A stretch of 64,000 nucleotides of DNA from CAYHCE01 sp964355015 (GTDB lineage Bacteria; Cyanobacteriota; Cyanobacteriia; PCC-6307; Cyanobiaceae), in assembly GCA_964355015.1 (NCBI GenBank), contig CAYHCE010000015.1, positions 1-64,000 of the forward strand, read 5' to 3'. Each line of letters opens with the position of its first letter. The first letter of the stretch is position 1. Of the stretch, positions 9,062-18,500 are shown piece by piece. The position numbers and the translations under genes are program-made. The notes beneath the pieces were generated by a model. It was not told the origin of the DNA. It did not search any database and was given only the letters and a program-made list of their open reading frames with translations.

Positions 9062-9667
9062 ATGGGGCCCTCTCCAGAGCAGGTGCAGGCGACACCCCGG
9101 CGGGCTCGGCCGTGCGGAGCGCAGGCCTATCCAGTGGCGCCGCTGATTCGCTTCACGCTGCTGACCCTCTACCTGGCCCTGGTGCTGCCTCTGCCGCTGC
9201 TGGCGCCAAGGGGACTGGGGCCCTGGTTGTGGGGCCCCCTGCCGCTCGGGCTGGTGCTGGTGAGCGCCCTGCTCAGTGAGCAGGTGATCCTGGATCCCGC
9301 CGGGATCGAGGTCGGTCATCCCGACTGGTGTGCCTGGCTGCTGCGCCGGGGCTGGCGGCTGGGCTGGGACGAGGTCGGCGGACTTGTGAGAGTGGCGACG
9401 AGTCAGGGAGGCACGGTTCACTACATTCGCGGCCCCCGGCAGCAACGCTATCTCCTGCCCCAGCGGGTGGCCCGTTTCCCCACCTTCCTGTTGGAGATGC
9501 AGCGGGCCACAGGCCTCGACCTGTCGGGCATCGGCCGCCTGACACCTCCCTGGACCTACTGGACCCTGGCGGCCTTGAGCACTCTGTTGCTGGTCGGCGA
9601 ACTGGTTGCCGGCCTGTCCTTCCCATGGGCAGCTGGCCTGTCGGCTCAGTTGGCGCTGGCGGGCTGA
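9062..9667 (+). CDS. Membrane protein of unknown function
   Basis: This 201-residue protein has two hydrophobic segments close together (about residues 27-75) and a C-terminal one (about 168-195), with a soluble middle containing GWDEVGGLVRVAT. The pattern resembles PH-like membrane proteins, but that is only a resemblance. It starts three bases after the preceding small gene and its 3' end overlaps the convergent response regulator gene by 22 bases. Confidence 0.6.
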   Translation: MGPSPEQVQATPRRARPCGAQAYPVAPLIRFTLLTLYLALVLPLPLLAPRGLGPWLWGPLPLGLVLVSALLSEQVILDPAGIEVGHPDWCAWLLRRGWRLGWDEVGGLVRVATSQGGTVHYIRGPRQQRYLLPQRVARFPTFLLEMQRATGLDLSGIGRLTPPWTYWTLAALSTLLLVGELVAGLSFPWAAGLSAQLALAG

Positions 9668-10464
9668 CGCAGCCCGGAGGGGCTGCCGACAAGGTTGTCG
9701 GCGGCTTCCGGCAGGGTTTCGAGGCTGAAGCGGTAGCCCTGCTGACGCACGGTTTCGATGCCGCCGCCCTCGCCCAGGCCGGCCAGCTCAAGCTTGCGGC
9801 GCAGGGTAAGCACCTGGGTGTCCACTGAACGGGGCCCACCACTGAAGGGAGGCCAGGCCATCCGCAGCAGCTCCTGGCGGCTGCGGACCATGCCAGGTGG
9901 CATCAGCAGAGCGCAGAGCAGGGCGAACTCCCGCGGGCTCAGTTCCACGGGCTGGTCGCGCAGGGTGACCTGCCGCAGGAGCAGATGAACCTCAAGCGGC
10001 CCGACGCAGACTCTCTCCTGCAGGCCGCTGCCGCTGCGGCGCAGCAGGCTGCGGCAGCGAGCAGCCAGCTCCTCCAGACCGAAGGGCTTGCGCAGCACGT
10101 CGTCGGCGCCGGCATCGAGCAGGGCCACCACTGGATCGGCGCCGGTGCGGGCCGTGAGCACCATCACCGGACAGCGCAGATGGGCAGCGAGACGCAGCGC
10201 TGAACTCTCCTCGAGCAGTTCGGCGCTGACCAGCAGGTCAGGCATCTGATCTTCGCAGAGCTGCAGGGCCTCCGCCGCTGTCGAGACAGCCGCTGCCAGG
10301 TAGCCATCCTGCCGAAGGCGCTGGGCCAGGACGGTGCACAGAGTGGGGTGCGGATCCACGACGAGGATGCGCTTGAGCGAACTTCCAGAACCAGCCCGGC
10401 TGTCCACTGCCGGTCCACTGACCGCGGCAGAGGCGTCGGGGATCGGCTTTGGTGTGAGCTCCAC
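9646..10464 (-). CDS. OmpR-type response regulator with degenerate receiver
   Basis: The protein (272 residues from GTG 10464) has a receiver domain (about 31-140) and a winged-helix DNA-binding domain (about 165-250, with RSRQELLRMAW and SVDTQVLTLRRKLE). Asp37, Thr104 and Lys126 of the receiver are kept. The phospho-acceptor position, expected after PDLLVS, is Ala81, and no other Asp is nearby. It is therefore probably a pseudo-receiver that does not use aspartyl phosphorylation. The longer frame to 10641 would overlap the divergent gene at 10558, so the GTG was preferred. Confidence 0.8.
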   Translation of the reverse strand: MELTPKPIPDASAAVSGPAVDSRAGSGSSLKRILVVDPHPTLCTVLAQRLRQDGYLAAAVSTAAEALQLCEDQMPDLLVSAELLEESSALRLAAHLRCPVMVLTARTGADPVVALLDAGADDVLRKPFGLEELAARCRSLLRRSGSGLQERVCVGPLEVHLLLRQVTLRDQPVELSPREFALLCALLMPPGMVRSRQELLRMAWPPFSGGPRSVDTQVLTLRRKLELAGLGEGGGIETVRQQGYRFSLETLPEAADNLVGSPSGLRQPASAN

Positions 10465-10557
10465 ACGAGACCCCTGGTGAGTCCCTAAACTAGCTTGCGT
10501 TGTGAGGGATAACCGGTAGCCAACGATGCCGCGCCCGCCCCGACCGACTGCCTCGTC

Positions 10558-10824
10558 ATGACCGCGCTGCAGAACCCCGAAGCCATCCGACACTTTCAAT
10601 CGCTCTGCGATGCCTGTCAGGATCTGACCAGTAGGTATCATAACCCATCAGAGCTGAGGCTCTACGCTGACGGCTACCTGCACGCTCTGCGTCGCACGGC
10701 CGTGCTCGATCCGCTTTCGCAGCGGCGGCTGGAGGAACTGATCGACCGCTGGATTCTCGATCCCTCCAGCTTCATCGGCCCTGATGGCAACCTCAGCACG
10801 CTGTTTGAGAACAGCCGCAACTGA
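10558..10824 (+). CDS. Conserved cyanobacterial protein, DUF6761-like
   Basis: An 88-residue soluble, mostly helical protein. The pattern IRHFQSLCDACQDL, ELRLYADGYLHALR and LDPLSQRRLEELIDRW resembles a widespread cyanobacterial family that I recall as DUF6761. No catalytic motif is visible. It is transcribed divergently from the response regulator, about 95 bases away, which makes it a natural candidate target of that regulator. The family name is from memory. Confidence 0.65.
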   Translation: MTALQNPEAIRHFQSLCDACQDLTSRYHNPSELRLYADGYLHALRRTAVLDPLSQRRLEELIDRWILDPSSFIGPDGNLSTLFENSRN

Positions 10825-10865
10825 GTGGGATTCGGCTGCCTCTGGCAGGGATGGAAGCGACGCTC

Positions 10866-11189
10866 TCAGCTCGCCAGCGCCACGGTGAGAGTTTCGCGCA
10901 GTTCCCCGGAGTTGTACATCTCGATCAGGATGTCGGAGCCGCCGATGAATTCCCCTTTCACGTACACCTGGGGGATGGTGGGCCACTCGGAGAGCTCTTT
11001 GATGCCCTGGCGGATCTCCGGGTCGGAGAGCACGTCGAAGGTTTCGAACGGAACCCCCAGCGAGTTGAGGATCTGAACCACGTTGTTCGAGAAGCCGCAC
11101 TGGGGCATCAGCTTCGACCCCTTCATGAACACCACGATCGGGCTGCTGCCGACCAGGGCTTCGATGCGTTGCTGAACGGCGCTGTCCAT
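10866..11189 (-). CDS. grxD: Monothiol glutaredoxin Grx4
   Basis: A 107-residue single-domain glutaredoxin with the monothiol active site CGFS (PQCGFSNNV) and the glutathione-binding segments WPTIPQVYV and GGSDI. Such proteins carry or hand on [2Fe-2S] clusters and work with BolA partners. It lies 69 bases downstream of bolA on the same strand, which supports that pairing here. Length is normal for the family. Confidence 0.93.
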   Translation of the reverse strand: MDSAVQQRIEALVGSSPIVVFMKGSKLMPQCGFSNNVVQILNSLGVPFETFDVLSDPEIRQGIKELSEWPTIPQVYVKGEFIGGSDILIEMYNSGELRETLTVALAS

Positions 11190-11258
11190 GGGAAGGAAGG
11201 GGTTGAGAAGAATCTGTGGGCAGGAAACAGGAAAAGGGTGCGGCCTTGAACGCTGTCC

Positions 11259-11492
11259 TCAGGTGGGGGTGGCGGTCTGCAGTGCCAGAGCGTGGATGGC
11301 CTCGCTGGCCAGCTCTGTGCGCAGGGCCCCATACACCAGCTGGTGCTGCTTGATGCGGGACAGGCCGATGAAGGCGGAGGAGATCACGGTCACCTGAAGG
11401 TGGTCGCCACCACCGGTGAGATCCTCGACCTCCACCTGGGCATCGGGAAGGTTGCCGCAGATCGCTGCTCTGACCTGTTCCGGTTGCACCAT
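11259..11492 (-). CDS. BolA-family protein
   Basis: A 77-residue BolA-type protein with the class II KH-like fold. The segment [27 protein letters not shown] ends in the typical helix with the conserved His. BolA proteins bind [2Fe-2S] clusters together with monothiol glutaredoxins, and grxD follows immediately in the same direction. It most resembles the short IbaG/BolA2 type. Confidence 0.88.
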   Translation of the reverse strand: MVQPEQVRAAICGNLPDAQVEVEDLTGGGDHLQVTVISSAFIGLSRIKQHQLVYGALRTELASEAIHALALQTATPT

Positions 11493-11538
11493 CGATTCGC
11501 TTGCACTGCTGTGGAAACGAATCTAGAAGCCCTGGCGA

Positions 11539-12096
11539 TCACTTGCCTGGGGGGGTGGTGGGCGCGTCGGTTCCGGCCGTGTAGGGAATGGTGGCGAAGC
11601 CCAGCTCCACCAGCATCTGATACGCACGCCGACCTTCCTCGCGAGTCGGTGTCATCACCTTCACCACTTCCACCAGCAGGGGCACAGCCACTTCGGGCTG
11701 GTTCTGGCGGCGCAGCAGGGCCGCCAGACGCAGGTTGGCCTGGGCCAGGGTCTCGAGGGCCTGGCGGCCCTTCTGGTCCATCTCGCGCGGGATGCGGGCG
11801 TCGAGGCCCCGGAAGGATCCGCTCAGGTCTCGGTAGAAGCCCAGAAGTTGTCGGCTGGCCTCACGGGCGAGATCGTAGTCCTTGCGGGCAGCGGCCAGGT
11901 CCCCCCGGGCCACGGCGGCGTCGCCGCGGCTGAGCAGGGCCTGTACCGCCTTGAGGTTGAAACCTCCTTCTGCGCCTTCCAGCACCTTCTGGGGTTCGGC
12001 CTGGGCCGGCAGCGGCAGGGTGGGGGCAAGGGAAAGCAGAGCTGCCGCCAGGGCAAGCCCGAGGGCAACGTGGGGCCGGCGCACGGCTGACAACAC
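11539..12096 (-). CDS. Secreted helical repeat protein, unknown
   Basis: This 185-residue protein has a Sec signal peptide (ALGLALAAALLSLAPTLPLPAQA, cleavage near residue 33). Helical segments follow that look like TPR-type pairs (AVQALLSRGDAAVARGDLAAARKDYD). It is probably periplasmic or lumenal. No function is known to me. It lies between bolA and the acyltransferase on the same strand. Confidence 0.6.
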   Translation of the reverse strand: MLSAVRRPHVALGLALAAALLSLAPTLPLPAQAEPQKVLEGAEGGFNLKAVQALLSRGDAAVARGDLAAARKDYDLAREASRQLLGFYRDLSGSFRGLDARIPREMDQKGRQALETLAQANLRLAALLRRQNQPEVAVPLLVEVVKVMTPTREEGRRAYQMLVELGFATIPYTAGTDAPTTPPGK

Positions 12097-12113
12097 CGAA
12101 AGTCCGGCGAACT

Positions 12114-12830
12114 CTAGGGGGACGCCAACGGACGCCCCACCGTCAGGCGGGCCGCTTCTTCAGCTGATCGCATGGCTGGCGCCAGCCGCTCGTTGAGCAT
12201 CTTGACGGCGCCACGGCCCTGGCCCTCCACGGCCAGCGGTGGCGCGAAGCAGAGGGAGGCCCTGTCGCGGCAGCTCGGGCGGTTGTGCCCGTAACCGATG
12301 CCTACGGGCACAACCTGCACGGATACCCCCTGGCTGGCGGCCAGCACCGCCAGCCGCGCCAGACCCTGATGAAGTCGGATCGGACCGTCCTCACGCTGGA
12401 TCTGCCCTTCCGGGAACATGACCACCTGCTGGCCTGCCTCCAGCAGGTCCACCGCGTAGCGGAGGGTGGTGGTGCCAGGCCGCGTCTGGTCCACGGGGAA
12501 GCAGCCGAGACGGTGCAGGAACCAGCCCTGGATTCCCTTCATCTCCGTGACCGTGACCATGAAGCGGCAGTCCCGGCCGGTGACGCGCCGGCCGGCAGCG
12601 TGGGGAAGCAGCAAGGCATCCCAGCGGGCCCGGTGGGTGGGCGCCAGCAGCACCGCCCCCTCATGGGGAAGGTGCTCCGCGCCGAGAACGTCGATCCGGC
12701 TGAAAAAGGTGGGCAGGGCCAGGTCCTGAGTGGCCGCCATCGCGACCGGCGCCAACAGCGGACTGATGCCGTAGCAAAGGCTGCGCTCCCGTGAGATCAG
12801 GGCGGCGGGCGCTGCCGTTTCCGCCGTCAT
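12114..12830 (-). CDS. PlsC-like 1-acylglycerol-phosphate acyltransferase
   Basis: The 238-residue protein has the catalytic H-x4-D motif (HRARWD, about residue 66) and the phosphate-binding motif FPEGQIQRE. These define the PlsC acyltransferase family, which adds an acyl chain to lysophosphatidate or a related lipid at the membrane. ATG 12830 (MTAETAAP) fits the family; the open frame continues upstream into the pdxJ leader without domain sequence. The gene is divergent from pdxJ. Confidence 0.82.
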   Translation of the reverse strand: MTAETAAPAALISRERSLCYGISPLLAPVAMAATQDLALPTFFSRIDVLGAEHLPHEGAVLLAPTHRARWDALLLPHAAGRRVTGRDCRFMVTVTEMKGIQGWFLHRLGCFPVDQTRPGTTTLRYAVDLLEAGQQVVMFPEGQIQREDGPIRLHQGLARLAVLAASQGVSVQVVPVGIGYGHNRPSCRDRASLCFAPPLAVEGQGRGAVKMLNERLAPAMRSAEEAARLTVGRPLASP

Positions 12831-12931
12831 TCCTCGACCCGTCTCCGCCAACACCTGAGGCCGCGACGCTGCATACCTGCAAGCTAGGGGGAGGGGTCCT
12901 GCTCCGTTCCGTCCGGCGGGCAGTTGCCTCT

Positions 12932-12960
12932 GCGGCTGGCGTGCCGGCGGCTGGCGTGCC
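12932..12960. repeat. Two-copy tandem repeat upstream of pdxJ
   Basis: A 14-base unit (gcggctggcgtgcc) occurs at 12932-12945 and again at 12947-12960, a 15-base period. It lies in the intergenic region between plsC and pdxJ. This looks like a slip duplication; no function is evident. Confidence 0.6.
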
Positions 12961-12997
12961 GCTCCATAGGATCGCGGCACGCGAGCCCCGTCCGGCC

Positions 12998-13747
12998 ATG
13001 GCCAGCCTTGGCGTGAACATCGACCACATCGCCAACGTGCGCCAGGCGCGCCGGACGGTGGAACCCGATCCCGTCACGCTGGCCCTGCTGGCCGAGTTGG
13101 GTGGTGCCGACGGAATCACCGTGCACCTGCGCGAGGATCGGCGCCACATCCAGGAACGGGACGTGGAGCTGCTGCGGGCCACGCTCCGGAGCCGCCTCAA
13201 TCTGGAGATGGCCGCCACGGCGGAGATGGAGGCGATCGCCCTGCGCCTGCGGCCGGACATGGTCACCCTCGTGCCGGAGAAGCGCCAGGAGGTCACCACG
13301 GAAGGAGGGCTGGATGTGAGGGGCCAGCTCGAACCGCTGCGGGCTCTGGTGGGGCGCCTGCAGGATGCCGCCATCCCGGTGAGCCTGTTCGTCGATGCGG
13401 ACAGCACCCAGCTGGAGGGCTGCCGCGCCAGCGGCGCCCGCTGGGTGGAACTGCACACGGGCCGCTATGCCGAGGCCCGCTGGGCGGATCAGCCCCTGGA
13501 ACTCGCGCGCCTGGTGGAGGGCACCGCCACGGCCCGCCAGCTGGGGTTGCGGGTCAATGCCGGCCACGGCCTCACCTATCAGAACGTGGAGCCGGTGGCA
13601 GCGATCGAGGGGATGGAGGAGCTCAACATCGGCCACACGATCGTGGCGCGCGCCCTGGCGGTGGGCCTGCAGGAGGCGGTGCGTCAGATGAGGGCGCTGG
13701 TCCAGAATCCCTGCCGCGATCCCCTGTTCGGCAGCACCAGCCCATGA
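12998..13747 (+). CDS. pdxJ: Pyridoxine 5'-phosphate synthase
   Basis: This 249-residue TIM-barrel enzyme makes pyridoxine 5'-phosphate from 3-amino-2-oxopropyl phosphate and deoxyxylulose phosphate. The N-terminal signature [16 protein letters not shown], then [39 protein letters not shown] and [12 protein letters not shown], are all family hallmarks. ATG 12998 puts the signature at the expected place. Its stop overlaps the start of ycf54 (ATGA), so the two are translationally coupled. Confidence 0.95.
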   Translation: MASLGVNIDHIANVRQARRTVEPDPVTLALLAELGGADGITVHLREDRRHIQERDVELLRATLRSRLNLEMAATAEMEAIALRLRPDMVTLVPEKRQEVTTEGGLDVRGQLEPLRALVGRLQDAAIPVSLFVDADSTQLEGCRASGARWVELHTGRYAEARWADQPLELARLVEGTATARQLGLRVNAGHGLTYQNVEPVAAIEGMEELNIGHTIVARALAVGLQEAVRQMRALVQNPCRDPLFGSTSP

Positions 13748-14079
13748 GCGAGTCCGCCCCGGTCACCTACCACTTCGTCGCCGCCAGTGAGGCTTTCCTG
13801 ACCGTGGAGGAACCGCTGGAGGAGGTGCTGCGCGAACGGGTCCGCAACTACGGAGAGAAAGGCAGGACGATCGACTTCTGGCTGGTCTGCCGCCCTGCCT
13901 TCCTGGAGGCCCCCGAGTTGGCGGCCGTGGCCGCCACGGTGCCGAGGCCGGCGGCCGCGTTGATCTCCACCGATGCCAGGTTCATCGAGTTTCTGAAGCT
14001 GCGGCTCGAATTCGTGGCCAGGGGGAGCTTCACGGCCCCTTGCGCCTCGATTCCGGATCCCCTCGCCGGGGTTGCCTGA
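13744..14079 (+). CDS. ycf54: Ycf54, Mg-protoporphyrin ester cyclase factor
   Basis: The 111-residue protein matches Ycf54: [49 protein letters not shown] and [13 protein letters not shown]. Ycf54 is needed for assembly or activity of the oxidative cyclase that forms ring E of chlorophyll. It overlaps the pdxJ stop by four bases. Length is normal for cyanobacterial Ycf54. Confidence 0.88.
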   Translation: MSESAPVTYHFVAASEAFLTVEEPLEEVLRERVRNYGEKGRTIDFWLVCRPAFLEAPELAAVAATVPRPAAALISTDARFIEFLKLRLEFVARGSFTAPCASIPDPLAGVA

Positions 14080-14083
14080 GCCT

Positions 14084-14275
14084 TCAGCAGGCCCGCTGCT
14101 GCTGCAGGACCAACCAGCCGGAGAGGACCTCCTGCTCGGTGTGGTTCAGGGCGACGTCGGCAAGCAGGCGTTCCCTCAGACGCTCAAGGTCGTCGGGATG
14201 CAGCTCACCGTTCTCCTGCCAGTGGAGATCGGTGGTGATCAAGGTGTGGACTTGCTGATGAGCCGTTGCCACCAT
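14084..14275 (-). CDS. Small cyanobacterial protein, unknown
   Basis: A 63-residue soluble protein (MVATAHQQVHTLITTD), rich in helix-formers and without Cys motifs or membrane segments. The frame can start at a TTG at 14314; the ATG at 14275 is preferred. It ends five bases from the convergent ycf54. No function is known to me. Confidence 0.45.
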   Translation of the reverse strand: MVATAHQQVHTLITTDLHWQENGELHPDDLERLRERLLADVALNHTEQEVLSGWLVLQQQRAC

Positions 14276-14400
14276 GTTGCCAGCCGAGGGGGCGCCGGAC
14301 AGCCGGGAACTCAAGCTTTCTCCTGCAGAGATTCGGAAGATCAGGTCGGCTCCGAACCCTCACCCGCCTGATGGAACGATCACCGGCTGGCAGCCAAGCT

Positions 14401-14775
14401 TCAGAACAGCCCGAAGAAGCGGCGGCGGGGTTCAGGCTCCGTCGCTCCGGCTGTGGGTGTGCGGCTGCCCTCGCCGGGAGCAGGCGTGGCGCTGGGTGCC
14501 TGACGGCCGTCCTGCCGGTAGCGGGGCAGATTGTCGCCGATCGTGAGCAGCGCTTCCTTGTTTTTCCACCAGATCCAGTCGCGGATCGGTGGGGTGGCCA
14601 GCAGATCCGCCCGGCTGAGTCCGAGCCCGAGCCTGCGGGAGGCATCCACCAGCACGTCGAGCATGGCCTCGCTGTCCTTGCAGCGGGCCAGGGCTTCATT
14701 GGTGCGCGTTGCCCCGTTCAACGCCTTCACCAGCGCCCGCACCTTCTGGGGCACAGTGAGGGAAGCAGGTTCCAT
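14401..14775 (-). CDS. Helical protein with Nif11-like N-terminus
   Basis: A 124-residue protein. The first 60 residues (LTVPQKVRALVKALNGATRTNEALARC) have the helix-loop-helix spacing ending in LGLGLSRADL that is reminiscent of Nif11 domains. The tail is Pro/Thr-rich and ends RRRFFGLF. No leader-type Gly-Gly cleavage site and no modifying enzyme are nearby, so a peptide precursor role is unlikely. ATG 14775 was chosen over the longer frame, which overlaps the divergent phosphatase gene. Confidence 0.5.
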   Translation of the reverse strand: MEPASLTVPQKVRALVKALNGATRTNEALARCKDSEAMLDVLVDASRRLGLGLSRADLLATPPIRDWIWWKNKEALLTIGDNLPRYRQDGRQAPSATPAPGEGSRTPTAGATEPEPRRRFFGLF

Positions 14776-14894
14776 GGGCCCCGACCGCACTGATCGGACC
14801 GTACCAGCGCTGGACCTTCCGGCCCAGGCCTGGCGACCCTCAGGCTGACAGAAGGACCCTTCGAGGGCCACAATGAGCGCAATGCGACTTCTGC

Positions 14895-15575
14895 ATGGCG
14901 TCCCCACCGCTGTCCTCCCGTCACTGGGTGATCGGCGACGTCCATGGCTGCGCCTCAGCCCTTCTTGATCTGATCGCCATTCTGCCGCCTGACGATCAGC
15001 TCGTCCTCTGTGGCGATGTGATCAACCGCGGCCCCCAGATCGAGCTCACGATGCAGGTGGCCTGGAGGCTGGTGCAGCGAGGTCGGGCCGTCTGGCTGCG
15101 CGGTAACCATGAGCAGCGTCTGCTGGAGGCTCTCGCCGCTGGTTCCTGGCTGGCCGATCCGGCCCTGGCCGGCTGCGACACCTACCGCCAGCTCGGCGAG
15201 GCCCGATGCCGTCTCTGGCAGGAGCGACTCGCCTCCCTGCCCCTGGCCTATTGGGGGGATGGCTGGGTGGCCACCCATGCAGGGTTCGATCCGATCCGCT
15301 GGGTTCCGGATCTCTCGATCCGCCGACCGTTCTGGGACCGTTACGACGGCCGCTTCGGCGAAGTGGTGATCGGCCATACCCCGGTCGAGCGGCTGGAGCG
15401 GAGCGACAGCGGCATCGTGAAGGTGGATACGGGCGCCTGCTACGGCGGACGGTTGACCGCCTACTGCCCCGAGATCGGAGCCCAGCGAAGCGTGCCAGGC
15501 CTGCGGGGGAAGCAGGGCAAGGCTCCGGCCAGCTGGGATCCCCGTTCCGGAGAACGGGCCGGTTGCCGTTGCTGA
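14895..15575 (+). CDS. PPP-family serine/threonine protein phosphatase
   Basis: The 226-residue protein has all the metal-ligand motifs of PPP phosphatases in order: GDVHG (about 14), GDVINRGP (about 39), GNHE (about 70), a His in WVATHAGF and GHTP with a later His-binding segment. Two divalent metals are expected to catalyse phosphate hydrolysis from protein Ser/Thr or from small phosphoesters. Its stop overlaps the proposed TTG start of recC by seven bases, so it heads the recCBD operon. Confidence 0.85.
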   Translation: MASPPLSSRHWVIGDVHGCASALLDLIAILPPDDQLVLCGDVINRGPQIELTMQVAWRLVQRGRAVWLRGNHEQRLLEALAAGSWLADPALAGCDTYRQLGEARCRLWQERLASLPLAYWGDGWVATHAGFDPIRWVPDLSIRRPFWDRYDGRFGEVVIGHTPVERLERSDSGIVKVDTGACYGGRLTAYCPEIGAQRSVPGLRGKQGKAPASWDPRSGERAGCRC

Positions 15576-18500
15576 CGGTCTACCGCAGCAACCGGGCCGA
15601 CCTGCTGGCGCAGCTCCTTGCCCAGCAGCTGCTGCTCGCTCCGCCCGATCCGTTCGAGACGCTGGCGGTGGTGGTCAACACCTGGCCCACCAGTCGCTGG
15701 CTCGGTGAACAGCTGGCCGAGGGACTCGGCGGCATCGCCGCCAACCTCCGCTTTCCCTTCCCTGGCAGCCAGCTGCGGCGGGTCGTCGACCAGCTGCTCG
15801 GGGAGGATCCAGCCGGTAGTGACCCCTGGCAGGCCACCGATCTGGTCTGGCCGCTGCTGGAGCTGCTGCCGGAGTTGGTGGAGGCGCCGGAGGCCGCCCC
15901 GCTGCGGCGCTGGCTGGACTGCCGCGGCCACCACGACGAACTGGACCCGGCGCTGTGGCAGCTGGGCCGCGCCATCGCCGACGGCTTCGATGACCTCACC
16001 CTGTATCGGCCCGCCATGGCGGCAGCCTGGTGGAATGGCCTGGTGCACGACGGTCGGGGCGAACCCCTGCCGGAATCCCACCGCTGGCAGCCGCTGCTGT
16101 TCGCACGGCTGCGCGAGCGGCTTGGGGTCAGGCCGTTCGGGTTGAAGCTGCTCGACGCGATCGAGCGACTGCGCCGGGGCAGCGCCGAAACGAGCGGACT
16201 GACCGGCCCTCTGCGCCTGTTCGGCCTCAGCAGCGCCCCGCCGATCCAGGTGCAGTTGCTGCAGGCCCTCTCGGGGGCCATCCCGGTGGATCTCTATCTG
16301 CTCACCCCCTGCCGTGATCTCTGGCAGCGTTGCGCCGACCGCCGCCGCCAGCTGAGTGATGCGATCGCCCTGCAGCAGCCGTTCGGACTCGACTGGCTGC
16401 TGAAGACGCCTGGACTGGAGGCGCGTTTCGGGCGGCTGGGGGGCGAATTCCAGCAGCTGCTCGAGGGCACCGGCGAAACCCAGCTCGGTAGCTGGCAGGA
16501 GAGGGATCTGTTCTTCCTTCCCGCCAGTGCCGCCACCACGGCGGGTCGGGAACCCTCTCTCCTGGAGCAGCTGCAGGAGCAGCTGGTGGAGCCGGCTGAG
16601 GCCAGGCCGCTGCGGCGGGCCGCCGCCGACCATTCGCTGGAGTTTCACGCCTGTCCGGGGAGGCTGCGCCAGGTGCAGATCGTGCGTGATCGGCTCCTGC
16701 AGCTGATGGCCGCCGACCCAGGCCTGGAGCCGCGCCACATCCTGGTGATGACACCCGAGGTCGACCGCTTCGCGCCGCTCGTGGCCTCGGTGTTCGGCGA
16801 CACCGCCGCCACTGGGGTGGAGCTGCCCTGGCGGCTCACCGACCGCAGCCAGCAGAGCGAGGCGGGTATTGCCTGCGGCCTGCTGCAGTTGCTGCGGCTG
16901 GGGGGCGAGCGGCTGACCGCCACCGCCCTGGAGGCGCTGCTCGAGAACGAGCCGCTCAAAGGGAGGTTCCAGCTGGAGACGGACGAGCCCGCTGCCCTCA
17001 CCGCTGCCTTGCAGGACTGCGGCTTCCGCTGGGGTCTCGACGGCTCCGCCCGGGGCGGAGCGTTGGCCCACAGCCTCAGCTGGGCGATCGACCGCCTGCT
17101 TCTCGGCCTGGTGCTGCCTGACCGGCCCGGCCTGGCAGTCGCCGACTGTGCGCCCCATGCCCTGGCCGGCTCGATCGAGCGACAGGGGCGCTGGATCCAG
17201 CTGCTCACCTGCCTGCGCCGGGCCCTCGAGCGGTTGGGGCACCCCCGCACGGCGGCGGCGTGGGGTCTCTGGCTGCCCACCCTGCTGAGCGATCTGTTCG
17301 GCGATGGCGGCGATCGGGCCTGGGAGCTGCAGGCGATCCGCAGCGCGATCGCCGACTGGCAGGAGAGCGCCGAGGCCTGCCCGCTCCTGCTCGGTGCCCC
17401 GGTGGTGGCCTCGGTGCTGGAGGAGCGTCTCTCGGCCGAAAGCGGTCGCTTCGGCCACCGCAGCGGCGCCCTGACGATCAGCGCCCTGGAGCCGATGCGG
17501 GCGATCCCGTACCGGGTGATCGTGCTGATGGGCCTCGATGCCGCCGTCTTTCCGCGTCAGCGCCAGCGGCCGGGCTTCCACCCGATGGAGCAGCGGCGCC
17601 TGCTGGGTGATCCCGACCCGGCCGACCAGGACCGCTACGTGCTGCTGGAAGCCCTGCTTTCAGCCCGCGATCACCTGCTGCTCTGCTGGACGAGCCGGGA
17701 GGAGCGCAGGGGAGACACGTTGCCGCCGGCCACGCCGGTGCGTCAGTGGCTGGAGCAGCTGCGGGCAGATCTCGACGAGGAGGGTTTTCAGGGAGTGCTG
17801 GTGGAACATGCGGTGAATCCCCTGGATCGCCGCAACTTTCTGCGGCAGGGGGAGCGTCCCGCGCCCAGCTGCGACCGGCGCCTCTGCGACGCACGCCGCC
17901 GGATCGAGGCGGCGGCGGCCGGAGCGGGGGTGGGGGCGGCCGCAGGGTTGGTGCCACGGCCACCCCTCGCCCGCCGGTCCCTGCCCGACGAACGACCGGA
18001 GAGGGAGGGGCAGGCCGGCGCCGATCCCTACGACGATCTCTGCCGCTGGCTGGTCGCCCCGCAGCGGCAGTGGCTGCGGGAACTGGGGCTGCGCCCGAAG
18101 GAATGGGCCGAGGCGGTCGACGACCTTGAACCGCTGGAGCTGGACGAGCGCGGCCGGGCTGCCCTGCTGCGTGGGGCGCTGGGGCGTGGAGATCCGGGGG
18201 AGGCTGCATCCGACCCGCCCGACTGGACGGGGCTCACCCGCGGTCGCGGCCTGCTGCCGCCGCTGGCGGCGGGTCAGCTGGAGGTTCGGGGGCTGGAGCG
18301 GCGCTGGGCGTCACTGCAGGGGGTACTGAACCCGTTGGGGGAACCACGCCGGGAGAGGCACCGCTGGCAGCCGGCGGGGTTGCCTCACACCCTCGAAGCC
18401 GAGCTCGACTGGCGCGGTGACACCCTGGTGCTCATGCACACGGCCCGACCGCGGCCCGGACACCGGCTGGAGTTGTGGTTGCAGTTGCTGCTGGCGGTGG

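Noticed and set aside
7172..9445. 757-residue minus-strand open frame
   Set aside because: It is antisense to crtH and two downstream genes and is made of Gln/Gly/His/Arg-rich low-quality sequence.
14401..14775. RiPP precursor based on the Nif11-like start
   Set aside because: No Gly-Gly leader end, no Cys-rich core and no modification or export enzymes nearby.
15461..17581. 706-residue minus-strand open frame
   Set aside because: It is antisense to recC and has the same Gln/Arg-rich artefact composition.
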